Below, piece after piece: positions 37,129 to 45,786 of a stretch of 64,000 nucleotides of DNA. The DNA comes from Dysgonomonas gadei ATCC BAA-286 (GTDB lineage: Bacteria > Bacteroidota > Bacteroidia > Bacteroidales > Dysgonomonadaceae): assembly GCF_000213555.1 (NCBI RefSeq), contig NZ_GL891988.1, positions 116,983-180,982 of the forward strand, in the 5' to 3' direction. Position 1 is the stretch's first letter, and every line of letters begins with the position of its first letter. Below the pieces are notes generated by a model. The model saw nothing but the letters and a program-made list of their open reading frames with translations, had not been told where the DNA came from and searched no databases. The translations under genes were made by a program, and so were the position numbers.

Positions 37129-38823
37129 ATGAAGGAAAAACTATTTATTTACCAGGTACTTCCCAGACTATTCGGAAATAATAAAGACATAAACAAAGAA
37201 AACGGTACACTGGAAGAGAACGGAGCAGGCAAATTTTCCGCCTTCGACAACAAGGCACTGAAAGAGATAAAAAAAATGGGATTTACCCATATATGGTACA
37301 CAGGGATATTGGAGCATGCTTCCAAAACAGATTATTCTGCACATGGCATATCTAAAGATAATCCGGACGTAATAAAAGGTAATGCAGGGTCTCCTTATGC
37401 AATACGCGACTATTATGATGTTTCGCCCGATCTGGCAGATGTGGTTGAAGACAGAATAGCTGAATTTGAAGATCTGGTAGACAGGACACACAAAAACGGT
37501 ATGAAAGTGATAATAGATTTTGTGCCAAATCATGTTGCACGCCAATATCACTCGGATGCCAAACCCCCGAAAGTAAAAGACTTCGGAGAGAATGATAATC
37601 CCACAATTGCATTCGACCCTGATAATAATTTTTATTATATACCAAATCAAAAACTCGAATTGCAGTTTCCTGTTCAGCAGGGAGAGGACGCTTACGTGGA
37701 ATATCCGGCAAAAGCGACAGGAAATGATTGTTTTACAAATAAACCCGGAATCAATGATTGGTATGAAACCGTAAAACTCAATTACGGTGTGGATTATAAT
37801 CATGGTAAAACCAATTGTTTTATGCCTGTTCCTGATACATGGCTAAAGATGCAGGATATACTACTGTACTGGACGTCGAAAGGTGTTGACGGATTTCGCT
37901 GCGATATGGCAGAAATGGTTCCGGTAGAGTTCTGGAACTGGGTTATTCCTAAAGTCAAGGCAAAAAACAAATCACTGATTTTTATTGCAGAGGTGTATAA
38001 TCCTGCGCAATATCACAATTATGTGCACTGGGGTTTATTCGACTATCTGTATGACAAAGTCGATCTGTATGACACACTTCGCGATGTTATCTGCGGATAT
38101 AAGCCGGCCTCTGAAATTACTTTTTGCTGGCAACGTATCGGGGACTTACAACCAAAGATGCTAAATTTCCTTGAAAACCACGACGAACAGCGTATAGCAT
38201 CCGATTTTTTTGCCGGAGATGCATTCAAAGCTATACCGGGTATGATTACGGCAGCTACTATGTACACCAATCCGGTGATGATATATTTTGGGCAGGAGTT
38301 GGGTGAGCGCGGTATGGACAAAGAAGGTTTCAGCGGGCTCGACGGGCGAACTACCATTTTCGATTACTGGTCGGTAGATTCTGTGCGGAAATGGAGGAAT
38401 AACGGTTCCTTTGGCAACGGAAATCTGACACAGGGGCAAGTGAAATTGCGCAAATTCTATCTCCAGCTAATACAAATAGCGAGAGAAGAAGAAAGTATCA
38501 GTTCGGGTAAATTCTTCGACCTGATGTATCATAATTATGAAAATCCGGAATTTGATTCCACAAAACAATATGCGTTTCTTCGCTCATGTAAAAAAGAATT
38601 TATACTGGTGGTTGCTAATTTTGCGCCGTATGCATCGGAAATATCAGTGCATATTCCGTCAGAAGCATTCGGCTATATGGGTATTGAACCGCAGAGAATA
38701 AAGAGTGCAAAGGAATTATTTTCAAAGAAGAATATTCCACTAAGTTCGCGCTGGGATAAAGCCCTGTATATTAATGTGGAGGCCTGCTCGGGGATGATAA
38801 TCAAATTTTCTGTCGGACAATAG
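37129..38823 (+). CDS. GH13 family alpha-amylase-like enzyme, cytoplasmic
   Basis: A 564-residue enzyme of the alpha-amylase family. The four conserved regions are present: DFVPNH (about 130-135), GFRCDMAE with nucleophile Asp259, FIAEVY with acid/base Glu288, and FLENHDEQR with Asp352 stabilising the transition state. There is no signal peptide, so it probably acts on internal maltodextrin or glycogen, or on imported oligosaccharides. The start at 37129 (MKEKLFIYQVLPRLFG) is typical of a Bacteroidales subfamily with a stretched loop between regions I and II. It stands alone after a repeat island. Exact activity (alpha-amylase, debranching or transfer) is not determined. Confidence 0.9.
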   Translation: MKEKLFIYQVLPRLFGNNKDINKENGTLEENGAGKFSAFDNKALKEIKKMGFTHIWYTGILEHASKTDYSAHGISKDNPDVIKGNAGSPYAIRDYYDVSPDLADVVEDRIAEFEDLVDRTHKNGMKVIIDFVPNHVARQYHSDAKPPKVKDFGENDNPTIAFDPDNNFYYIPNQKLELQFPVQQGEDAYVEYPAKATGNDCFTNKPGINDWYETVKLNYGVDYNHGKTNCFMPVPDTWLKMQDILLYWTSKGVDGFRCDMAEMVPVEFWNWVIPKVKAKNKSLIFIAEVYNPAQYHNYVHWGLFDYLYDKVDLYDTLRDVICGYKPASEITFCWQRIGDLQPKMLNFLENHDEQRIASDFFAGDAFKAIPGMITAATMYTNPVMIYFGQELGERGMDKEGFSGLDGRTTIFDYWSVDSVRKWRNNGSFGNGNLTQGQVKLRKFYLQLIQIAREEESISSGKFFDLMYHNYENPEFDSTKQYAFLRSCKKEFILVVANFAPYASEISVHIPSEAFGYMGIEPQRIKSAKELFSKKNIPLSSRWDKALYINVEACSGMIIKFSVGQ

Positions 38824-39087
38824 ACCGCTGTTAAGACTGTATGAATATCTTTCTGAACTCTGGTTTGAGATGGATTTTTGTATTTTTCTTATCGGATTAA
38901 TGATTACCCAAAAGAATAAGTGCCTAAAAGTGGCGGGAAAAGGAAGAGGGAGAAGTATAAAGGTTTTATAAGATATAATTTCGGTAAAATTTAAGCAGTT
39001 ACTACTCGTTAGAGTGATTTGTTTTTGCTAATTTTACGGCTTATTACAAAAACAATAACCTATATTTATTAAAAGATTAACGAAACA

Positions 39088-40026
39088 ATGGAAAGTAGTG
39101 TACCTTTCAAAATTTTTTCGGGAACAAAATCCCGTTATTTAGCTGAAAAAATCTGTACAAGTTTAGGATGTCCTCTTGGTAAAATGAACATCGAGCGCTT
39201 CGCTGACGGCGAATTTTCTGTCTCTTATGAGGAGTCGATCAGGGGTTGTCAGGTATTTCTTGTACAATCTACATTTCCGTCTTCGGATAATCTTATGGAA
39301 CTTTTATTGATGATAGATGCAGCCAAAAGAGCATCTGCACATTCTATTATCGCAGTCATCCCTTATTTTGGGTGGGCCAGACAGGATCGTAAAGACAAGC
39401 CCCGTGTATCTATAGGAGCCAAACTTATTGCAGACATGCTTGCTGCATCAGGTATAAGCCGACTGATAACTATGGATTTACATGCTGATCAGATACAGGG
39501 ATTTTTCAATGTTCCGGTCGACCATTTATATGCCTCGGCAATATTTGTAGACTACATCAAAACATTGGATCGCGAAAACCTTGTTATTGCGACTCCCGAT
39601 GTAGGAGGTACTAAGCGTGCCAGTTCATATGCCAAATATTTCGGCATGCCTATGGTTATTTGCTACAAACTGCGCAAAAAAGCGAATGAAATATCAGAAA
39701 TGCAGATCATCGGAGATGTTGCAGGCATGGATGTCTTGCTTGTGGACGATATTGTGGATACTGCAGGAACAATAACCAAAGCTGCGGATATTATGATGGC
39801 CAGCGGAGCACGCTCGGTACGTGCTATTGCCAGTCATGCGGTGATGTCTGACCCTGCTTCGGAACGTGTGGATCAGTCAGGGCTTACCGAAATGGTATTT
39901 ACCGATAGTATTCCTTATTCTAAGAAGTGCGAAAAAGTTGTTATTTTATCGGTAGCCGATGTCTTTGCTAATGCTATACGACGTGTACTGTCGAACGAAT
40001 CTATCAGTTCCTTATACGTGTTATAA
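39088..40026 (+). CDS. prs: Ribose-phosphate pyrophosphokinase
   Basis: Makes phosphoribosyl pyrophosphate from ribose 5-phosphate and ATP, for nucleotide, His and Trp synthesis. Typical class I PRPP synthetase of 312 residues: FSGTKSRYLAEKI start, ATP-binding FADGEFSV, the flexible-loop region YFGWARQDRKDKPR, MDLHADQIQGFF and the PRPP loop LVDDIVDTAGT near residue 220. Monocistronic: 264 bases of AT-rich sequence precede it and an intrinsic terminator follows. Confidence 0.97.
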   Translation: MESSVPFKIFSGTKSRYLAEKICTSLGCPLGKMNIERFADGEFSVSYEESIRGCQVFLVQSTFPSSDNLMELLLMIDAAKRASAHSIIAVIPYFGWARQDRKDKPRVSIGAKLIADMLAASGISRLITMDLHADQIQGFFNVPVDHLYASAIFVDYIKTLDRENLVIATPDVGGTKRASSYAKYFGMPMVICYKLRKKANEISEMQIIGDVAGMDVLLVDDIVDTAGTITKAADIMMASGARSVRAIASHAVMSDPASERVDQSGLTEMVFTDSIPYSKKCEKVVILSVADVFANAIRRVLSNESISSLYVL

Positions 40027-40061
40027 TTACTTTAAGGCTGATTAATAAATCTTAAAAGAAA

Positions 40062-40086
40062 GGGAGATTAGCTAATCTCTCTTTTT
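40062..40086 (+). terminator. Intrinsic terminator of prs
   Basis: GGGAGATTA (40062-40070) pairs with TAATCTCTC (40073-40081), including one G-U pair, then T up to 40086; the tip must open to make a loop. Confidence 0.8.
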
Positions 40087-40112
40087 GTTTGCCCTAAAAT
40101 TCGGATAGCAAA

Positions 40113-40144
40113 TTTGTATATATCATCAAATAAAGATACTTTTG
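40113..40144 (+). promoter_or_regulatory. Promoter of the psd-pssA operon
   Basis: -33 TTTG at 40113-40116 and -7 TACTTTTG at 40137-40144, spacer 20 bases: a full Bacteroidetes consensus promoter, 36 bases before the psd ATG. Confidence 0.82.
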
Positions 40145-40179
40145 CAACTTACAATAAAATTGTTTTACAAAATACAATA

Positions 40180-40842
40180 ATGAAAGTTCATCACGAAGGA
40201 CGCGGCGTTTTAACAACATACCTTATCATATTGGTTCTGCTAAATGGAGCTTTGTGGTATTTTTTTCATCATTCCGTTCTATCTTATCTTGTGGGAGGGG
40301 TATCTCTCGTTCTCTTCCTTATTGTGTTAAACTTTTATAGAAGTCCATATCGGCGATTCACCGGAAATACGGATGATATTATTGTTGCTTCGGCAGATGG
40401 GAAAATTGTAGCTATAGAAGAAGTATACGAAGGTGAGTATTTTAAAGATAAGCGAATAATTGTTTCCATTTTTATGTCACCGTTCAATGTTCATGCGAAT
40501 TGGTATCCGATAAATGGAAAAGTACTGATGTCTAAGCATCATGACGGCCGCTTTATGGCTGCTTATCTGCCAAAATCGAGTACGGAAAATGAACGTTCGA
40601 CCGTTGTTATGGAAACCGAGGACGGCCGCCACCAGATACTTTTGCGCCAGGTTGCAGGAGCCATGGCCCGCCGTATTGTTACATATGCGCAAGTAGGAGA
40701 AATCGCCCATATTGATGAGCATCTAGGTTTCATTAAATTAGGTTCCAGGGTGGATGTATACCTTCCTTTAGGGACCGAGATATTAGTAGAAATGGACCAG
40801 AAGGTAACAGGTAACCAAACTGTTATCGCTAAATTCAAATAA
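40180..40842 (+). CDS. psd: Phosphatidylserine decarboxylase
   Basis: Converts phosphatidylserine to phosphatidylethanolamine. The 220-residue protein is the short, membrane-anchored form: a membrane hairpin at residues 12-50, then the catalytic domain with FMSPFNVHANWYP and the self-cleavage site LGSR, where Gly-Ser cleavage makes the pyruvoyl group. The frame opens at 40114, but the ATG at 40180 gives the family's normal N-terminus and follows the promoter. Four bases separate it from pssA, which makes its substrate. Confidence 0.94.
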   Translation: MKVHHEGRGVLTTYLIILVLLNGALWYFFHHSVLSYLVGGVSLVLFLIVLNFYRSPYRRFTGNTDDIIVASADGKIVAIEEVYEGEYFKDKRIIVSIFMSPFNVHANWYPINGKVLMSKHHDGRFMAAYLPKSSTENERSTVVMETEDGRHQILLRQVAGAMARRIVTYAQVGEIAHIDEHLGFIKLGSRVDVYLPLGTEILVEMDQKVTGNQTVIAKFK

Positions 40843-40846
40843 CAAA

Positions 40847-41554
40847 ATGAAAAGACATATCCCTAATGTATTTACTTCCTTTAATTTATTTTCCGGTTGT
40901 ATTGCCACAGTGATGGCCTTTCAGGGAGAATATACATGGGTTGTTGTATGGGTTATAGTAGCTGCTTTCTTTGACTTCTGTGACGGTTTCTCGGCCCGCT
41001 TACTGAAAGCATACTCTCCTATGGGAAAGGAGTTGGATTCACTGGCCGATATGGTTAGCTTCGGTGTGGCGCCAAGCATGGCTGTATTTCACTTCTTATC
41101 GGAGAATACTATTCGCATTTCTCAAAATCCGGTTATTATAGAATATCTGCCATATATGGCTTTTTTACTGGCTGTCTTTTCCGGGTTGAGGTTAGCTAAG
41201 TTTAATATAGACAAACGCCAGTCAGACTCTTTTATAGGTCTGAATACACCCGCGAATGCCATGTTCTGGGTAAGTTTTTGTTATGGACTCACTCACGATG
41301 CTCCAATGATCACACCTTTGTTGATGTATACCGTTTTGGCAGCTATATTGGTTTTCTCATCACTGATGGTCTCCGAGATTCCTATGTTTTCTCTGAAAGT
41401 AAAAAGCATAAAGTTTAAAGGAAACGAATATCGGTACTTTCTGATCGTGTTTATGATCGCTTTGGTCGCTTATATTGGAATATTGGGGATTGCCGGAGGG
41501 ATATTGCTATATATAGCTATGTCAATCATTAACAGCCGGAAACAAGCGGAATAA
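40847..41554 (+). CDS. pssA: CDP-diacylglycerol-serine O-phosphatidyltransferase
   Basis: Makes phosphatidylserine from CDP-diacylglycerol and serine, the step before psd. The CDP-alcohol phosphatidyltransferase motif D-x2-D-G-x2-A-R-x8-G-x3-D-x3-D is complete (Asp43, Asp46, Gly47, Ala50, Arg51, Gly60, Asp64, Asp68). About six to eight membrane segments span its 235 residues. Co-transcribed with psd. Confidence 0.95.
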   Translation: MKRHIPNVFTSFNLFSGCIATVMAFQGEYTWVVVWVIVAAFFDFCDGFSARLLKAYSPMGKELDSLADMVSFGVAPSMAVFHFLSENTIRISQNPVIIEYLPYMAFLLAVFSGLRLAKFNIDKRQSDSFIGLNTPANAMFWVSFCYGLTHDAPMITPLLMYTVLAAILVFSSLMVSEIPMFSLKVKSIKFKGNEYRYFLIVFMIALVAYIGILGIAGGILLYIAMSIINSRKQAE

Positions 41555-41606
41555 GGCTGTGGTATTTATTTTAGATGTATTTTTCATCGCATTTTTTGCT
41601 CAAAAG

Positions 41607-41638
41607 TTTGCTGGTTTCAGTAAAAAGCAGTAATATTG
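41607..41638 (+). promoter_or_regulatory. Promoter of the CAU tRNA gene
   Basis: -33 TTTG (41607-41610), spacer 20, -7 TAATATTG (41631-41638, one mismatch to TAnnTTTG), 31 bases before the tRNA. Confidence 0.65.
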
Positions 41639-41669
41639 CAACCGATTTCGGGATAACCGCCGAAAATCA

Positions 41670-41743
41670 GGTCCTATAGCTCAGTTGGTTAGAGCATCTG
41701 ACTCATAATCAGGGGGTCCCTGGTTCAAGCCCAGGTGGGACCA
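41670..41743 (+). tRNA. tRNA with CAU anticodon (elongator Met, possibly Ile2)
   Basis: A complete cloverleaf of 74 bases: acceptor GGTCCTA/TGGGACC with discriminator A, D arm GCTC..GAGC, anticodon stem TCTGA/TCAGG around loop CTCATAA, T arm CCTGG/CCAGG with loop TTCAAGC. The anticodon is CAU. The A-U and G-U rich end of the acceptor stem and lack of an A-C mismatch at position 1-72 exclude initiator tRNA. Elongator Met and lysidine-modified Ile2 cannot be told apart by eye. The 3' CCA is not encoded. Confidence 0.93.
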
Positions 41744-41754
41744 CATAGAAAATG

Positions 41755-41785
41755 AAAGACTTGCAGTAAAATGTAAGTCTTTTTT
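41755..41785 (+). terminator. Intrinsic terminator of the tRNA
   Basis: AAAGACTTGCA (41755-41765) pairs with TGTAAGTCTTT (41772-41782) including one G-U, followed by T to 41785. Confidence 0.8.
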
Positions 41786-42070
41786 ATTGCCTGAATTTTG
41801 CTGAATTTACTAGGTTTTCAAGGGGCGAGGTAAACCATACTACAAACCCTTTCCTGACTCTATCAAACAATTCATTATCTCTCGCTAACCGTCTTTCAAA
41901 ATCCCTGCGTTGCACTAAAAAACTAGCAGTAATTGTTATGCTTTTATTAGATTCATTTAGAAATAGAGCCTGATAAAAGAAAATATTATTAAAAAAGCAA
42001 CAACTTTAAAATATTATCGGACGCTAAAACGTCTGTAATAATAAGCACGATTTAATAATTTACACAGGAT
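41784..42070 (-). other. Intergenic stretch with a degenerate minus-strand reading frame
   Basis: From about 42005 down to a TAA at 41786-41784 the minus strand has an open frame of about 70 codons without any ATG. The peptide includes SITITASFLVQRRDFERRL and ends FTSPLENLVNSAKFRQ, which looks like protein sequence rather than noise, so this may be the remnant of a gene. I do not recognise the family. The only in-frame start-like codon is a GTG that would give about 45 residues. Confidence 0.3.
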
Positions 42071-42376
42071 ATGATTAAGACTATTGCAATAATAACAGAT
42101 AAAGGGACACCCGGGAAGGAAATAAAAGAGAATATGCAAGTAAATGTATTCAGGTTGGAAAACGATAAAGTATCCGGTTATGAGAGTATAAAGCTAAGGA
42201 GTAGCGACACCGGTAGCTTTTCGAAGCTGTTAAAGATAAAGGAGATCAGCCTGATTTATATAGATTCTATGGGCAATGAACTAAAACGCCTGCTGCAAAT
42301 ATTAGGTATACATGTAAAATGTAAGGAAGAATGGGAAGGAGACGAGTTTATCCGAAAATTTGTTTTTAATATATAA
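42071..42376 (+). CDS. Small cytoplasmic protein of unknown function
   Basis: A 101-residue protein with alternating strands and helices (KTIAIITDKG, ISLIYIDSM, LLQILGIHVKCKEEWEG). The layout vaguely recalls the dinitrogenase iron-molybdenum cofactor (NifX/NifB C-terminal) fold, which is common as small stand-alone proteins in anaerobes, but I see no decisive motif. No signal peptide. It converges on the GH30 gene with a bidirectional terminator between them. Confidence 0.5.
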   Translation: MIKTIAIITDKGTPGKEIKENMQVNVFRLENDKVSGYESIKLRSSDTGSFSKLLKIKEISLIYIDSMGNELKRLLQILGIHVKCKEEWEGDEFIRKFVFNI

Positions 42377-42407
42377 TTCTATCGAAGGGAAAAGTCTGTA
42401 TCAAAAT

Positions 42408-42468
42408 AATCTGACTTCATTGGGGAAATAATATTCTGATATAGAATCATTCCCAATGAAGTCAGATT
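42408..42468. terminator. Bidirectional terminator between convergent genes
   Basis: A perfect 17-base inverted repeat, AATCTGACTTCATTGGG (42408-42424) and CCCAATGAAGTCAGATT (42452-42468). The 27-base loop holds a second small hairpin (ATTCT/AGAAT). AT-rich runs on both sides; it serves the small gene on the plus strand and GH30 on the minus strand. Confidence 0.75.
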
Positions 42469-42486
42469 TATTATATTGGTTATTAT

Positions 42487-44100
42487 TTACTTTAAGTTAT
42501 AAACCACTGTTAGAACAGAGTTCGGTGTTACAAAAATAGAATTACCCGTATCTTTAACACTTTCTTCCTCCAAATCCTGAGTCTGACTGGTCGTATATGT
42601 TTTTATCGATTCTATTTCCGCATTAGCCAACTTGGCTCTCACGTCATACCGGTTTGCAGATAAATTAGTGTACACTGCCACCACTTTCTTTCCATCCGGC
42701 GAAACATATGCACTTCCGAATAATTCTTTTGATGTATTCTTCATCTCTAGTTCTACGCGTTTATAGTCAGGACGGATAAACAAACTATAGTTACCAAGCA
42801 CCCATAATGTTTTAGTTGCGGCATGAGTCCCGCTTTGGGTAATATCGCCATAATCGCCTCCAGCAGGGGTCACTTTTATCAACAAAAATCTATTCTTATG
42901 GCTCCAACGCTCGAGGTCGATACTTGTCCAATAAGACCATGAGGAAACATTGGCATATACAAGGTCGCAATGTATAACCTTCGACATATACAAGGCTATA
43001 TCCATATATGAAGCATTGTCGAAACCAACAAACTCACTGCTGCTGTATCCGTCGCCAAGCATGCTCCATTCAGTCTGGTAAACTTTCAGTCCGGCGGCAC
43101 TGGCTTTCGTTCCAACGGTGGTTCTTACATTTACAAGGTTTTCCCAGTTACCATCGGTCCAATAACTATGACCGGCAACAATAGGAGCTACATGCTTCAA
43201 ATCTCCTACATAGCTTGATGATGCATTGTCGAACAAATTATATATCACATTCTTTCTTCCGTTATCATTATCGGTTTCATATAAATAATTCCAGGCGGCA
43301 GCTTCTGCCAATAATATCTTTGTATTAAGCCCTTTGTTCTCTATGGCATTATTAAGTTCTACAGAAAGTTTCTTAATTTCACTGTTTTGCCAGCCTGAAC
43401 CTTCCTGTCCGCTTTCCCAGTTGTATTGAGGCTCGTTTACCGGACTTATATAATCAAAGTCGATTCCCTTATTGGTCTTGAAATAATCTATTGCAGAAAC
43501 AATATAATTGGCAAAGTCGTCATAAGCATCGTCTTTCAGATTGGAATATGCTCCCGATGCAGAAAAGCCTTTTCCATTACGGGTAAGATATACCGGAGGA
43601 GTATTACTGAACATTACAAACTGTTCGCAACCATAGCTCTTTGCTTTTTCGAGGAAGTATTGTTGCCCGGCTTGCTTTGTCCAGTCTAATGTTCCATCTG
43701 TCGGGTTCATAAACGATTCGGCCCGTCTGGTGGCATCTTCTATACCACTGGCTGCACCCTGTTGCGCAGTACCTCCTCCCAGATTGAAACGCCACCCGGA
43801 CAATCCGATGCCATCCGGCTTACCTCCTGTTATATTATTCGAGAATAATAATTTTGCAATATCCTCTTTCTCTGTCTCCGTCCAATAGGTACCTATATAG
43901 TTAGGTGCCCAGCAATCGGAAGCCGCAAAACTTTCGATAGTCTGATATGTCGTACTGAGCGATATGGTAACATTTTCATTGCCTTCTTCCGTTTCTTCAC
44001 CTGCTCCGGTGTCCGGCGCAATGGTTGGGGTTGGATCATCATTACATGAAATGCATGATAGAAACAGACACATAAATAAAAACAGCTTTATAATCTTCAT
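42487..44100 (-). CDS. GH30 family glycoside hydrolase, surface lipoprotein (endo-beta-1,6-galactanase-like)
   Basis: A 537-residue enzyme with a lipoprotein signal (Cys16 or Cys19) and a Thr/Glu/Pro-rich linker to about residue 45, then a GH30 barrel and its side beta-domain. The acid/base is Glu223 in SPVNEPQYNWE and the nucleophile Glu344 in VYQTEWSM. The FSNTPPVYLTRNGKGFSA segment and the NEPQ.NW...QEG pattern resemble the endo-beta-1,6-galactanase branch more than glucosylceramidases or xylanases; that sub-call is inference. Being lipid-anchored and encoded after susC/susD, it is likely the surface enzyme that cuts the polymer before import. A stable hairpin separates it from susD. Confidence 0.85.
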   Translation of the reverse strand: MKIIKLFLFMCLFLSCISCNDDPTPTIAPDTGAGEETEEGNENVTISLSTTYQTIESFAASDCWAPNYIGTYWTETEKEDIAKLLFSNNITGGKPDGIGLSGWRFNLGGGTAQQGAASGIEDATRRAESFMNPTDGTLDWTKQAGQQYFLEKAKSYGCEQFVMFSNTPPVYLTRNGKGFSASGAYSNLKDDAYDDFANYIVSAIDYFKTNKGIDFDYISPVNEPQYNWESGQEGSGWQNSEIKKLSVELNNAIENKGLNTKILLAEAAAWNYLYETDNDNGRKNVIYNLFDNASSSYVGDLKHVAPIVAGHSYWTDGNWENLVNVRTTVGTKASAAGLKVYQTEWSMLGDGYSSSEFVGFDNASYMDIALYMSKVIHCDLVYANVSSWSYWTSIDLERWSHKNRFLLIKVTPAGGDYGDITQSGTHAATKTLWVLGNYSLFIRPDYKRVELEMKNTSKELFGSAYVSPDGKKVVAVYTNLSANRYDVRAKLANAEIESIKTYTTSQTQDLEEESVKDTGNSIFVTPNSVLTVVYNLK

Positions 44101-44129
44101 GATGTCATTAATTAATAAATTAAAGATAT

Positions 44130-44178
44130 AATAGTGTGCTCTTTATTTGAAATTATAAAGAATCAAGAGCACACTATT
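44130..44178 (-). promoter_or_regulatory. Intercistronic hairpin between susD and the GH30 gene
   Basis: AATAGTGTGCTCTT (44130-44143) and AAGAGCACACTATT (44165-44178) form a perfect 14-pair stem with a 21-base loop. On the minus strand it is followed by ATATCTTTAATTTATT, not a clean T run, so partial termination, transcript stabilisation or a weak internal promoter (TATCTTTA) are all possible. Confidence 0.6.
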
Positions 44179-44195
44179 TTTGTCTGATATATAAA

Positions 44196-45773
44196 TCAGA
44201 AATTAGGGTTTTGCGCAATACTTCCTTCCGACAAAAGAACTTCAGTATTAGGAATAGGAAATAATAAATCCCTGTTTTCCTGGAATGTTATTCCTTTATT
44301 ACTATTCTCCGTCTGATTTGTCAACTCATACTCATCCGTAGATTCATATAGATTATATCTTACAAAAGTCCCGTTCTGACCAAATACATTGCAGATGGCC
44401 TTTTTACCGTTGTCGTCCGTCCAGCGGCGAAGATCATACAAACGATGATTTTCAAGAGCTAATTCCAGACGTCTCTCCAGTCTTATCGCATCTCTAAGGG
44501 CAGTACCCGATGATGTTACTTCCGGTAATTCTACACGGTCGCGTACTCTTTTCAGTGCTTTACGGGCGTTTTCATCATGTCCTTCTTCATTTGCTGCTTC
44601 AGCATACATTAATAAAACATCTGCAAAACGAAGCAATCTGTGATTTAAATTGTTATGATTAGCGTCATATGGGGTAGTGCGCTGAGCGTGAGGAATATAA
44701 TACTTTCTGTTTATACGTGCCGATTTATGTTTAGATGGAGTTATCAAATAATCTTTAGCTTCATCGGAATCGTCTCCCGGTACATCGTCTCCATTCTTTA
44801 CAATAGTCCAGCGAAGGCGCTCTGTATCTCCTGCGTCCAAAAATGCTTTTTCCAGATTACTGGTCGGTAATCCCCAAGACCATCCCGAATCGTCACGAGA
44901 ACCGGTAAACACAGGCAGCCTGCCTCCTAAGTTGTAGCTGATATCGGAATTGAATTGTACTTCGAAAAGTGATTCCACGCTATTGTTATGATCGATAGAC
45001 CATACATCCTTAAAGTTGGTACACAAATCATATTCCTGAGTATCTATCAAGTCTCCTAATATGCTTTCGGCTTCGCTATATTTGCCTTGGTATAAGTAAG
45101 CTTTACCCAGATATCCCATCGCTGCGCCTTTTGTAGCCCTGCCAAGGTCTGATGAGCTATACTCGCTTTTTTGAGGCAATCCGGCTATCGCATCTTTCAG
45201 ATCCTGCTCTATCTGAGTATAAGTTTCATCGATACTTTTGCGTTGAATACCGTGTACTTGTTCGGGCATTAGCATATCCAACACTATAGGTACTCCTCCA
45301 TAATTCTTCACCAAATCGAAATAGTAGAACGCACGGAGAAATTTAGCTTCAGCTATCATTCTTTTGCGGAGAGTCTCATTTTTAATAGGAGAATCTGCAA
45401 CCCTGTTTATAACGATATTACATCTCAATATACCTTTATAACGGTATTGCCAGAAATTTGATATAGGCCCGTCAAATTTAGGGTTTCCGTAATGACCCAT
45501 TCTAAGCCAGTCACTCTGCGACTGGGTTGTATTACCCAACCAAAGGTCGTCTGTACACATATCGAATCCTACATAAGGAGCCTGAACCTGCCACCAGTCG
45601 TCGAAGAATATGGCTTGGTAACATCCGGCTACCTCCTTCAGGCACTCTTCTTCCGTTTGGAAGTATGTATCGAGATTTTCCTGTCCTAATACAGGTCTGT
45701 CGAGAAAGTCGGAACAACTTCCCAATGAAAGTATTAGAGCCCCGCCAATAAATATTTTTAATATATTTTTCAT
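44196..45773 (-). CDS. SusD/RagB family glycan-binding outer-membrane lipoprotein
   Basis: A 525-residue surface lipoprotein (signal ending LSLGSC, Cys20, followed by SDFLD, the usual SusD opening). It has the tetratricopeptide-like helical scaffold (AEAKFLRAFYYFDLVKNYGGVPIV, a SusD signature) and the C-terminal RagB domain (RFADVLLMYAEAANEEG, RLERRLELALENHRLYDLRRW). SusD proteins sit as a lid on the SusC barrel and capture oligosaccharides. Start is 13 bases after the susC stop. Specificity is set by loops that cannot be read from sequence. Confidence 0.95.
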   Translation of the reverse strand: MKNILKIFIGGALILSLGSCSDFLDRPVLGQENLDTYFQTEEECLKEVAGCYQAIFFDDWWQVQAPYVGFDMCTDDLWLGNTTQSQSDWLRMGHYGNPKFDGPISNFWQYRYKGILRCNIVINRVADSPIKNETLRKRMIAEAKFLRAFYYFDLVKNYGGVPIVLDMLMPEQVHGIQRKSIDETYTQIEQDLKDAIAGLPQKSEYSSSDLGRATKGAAMGYLGKAYLYQGKYSEAESILGDLIDTQEYDLCTNFKDVWSIDHNNSVESLFEVQFNSDISYNLGGRLPVFTGSRDDSGWSWGLPTSNLEKAFLDAGDTERLRWTIVKNGDDVPGDDSDEAKDYLITPSKHKSARINRKYYIPHAQRTTPYDANHNNLNHRLLRFADVLLMYAEAANEEGHDENARKALKRVRDRVELPEVTSSGTALRDAIRLERRLELALENHRLYDLRRWTDDNGKKAICNVFGQNGTFVRYNLYESTDEYELTNQTENSNKGITFQENRDLLFPIPNTEVLLSEGSIAQNPNF

Positions 45774-45786
45774 TGTTTGCTACTGA

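Noticed and set aside
37129..38823. GH13 gene as part of a starch utilization system
   Set aside because: The enzyme has no export signal and lies 5 kb from the susCD pair, which is associated with GH30; no GH97 or MalR/SusR is present.
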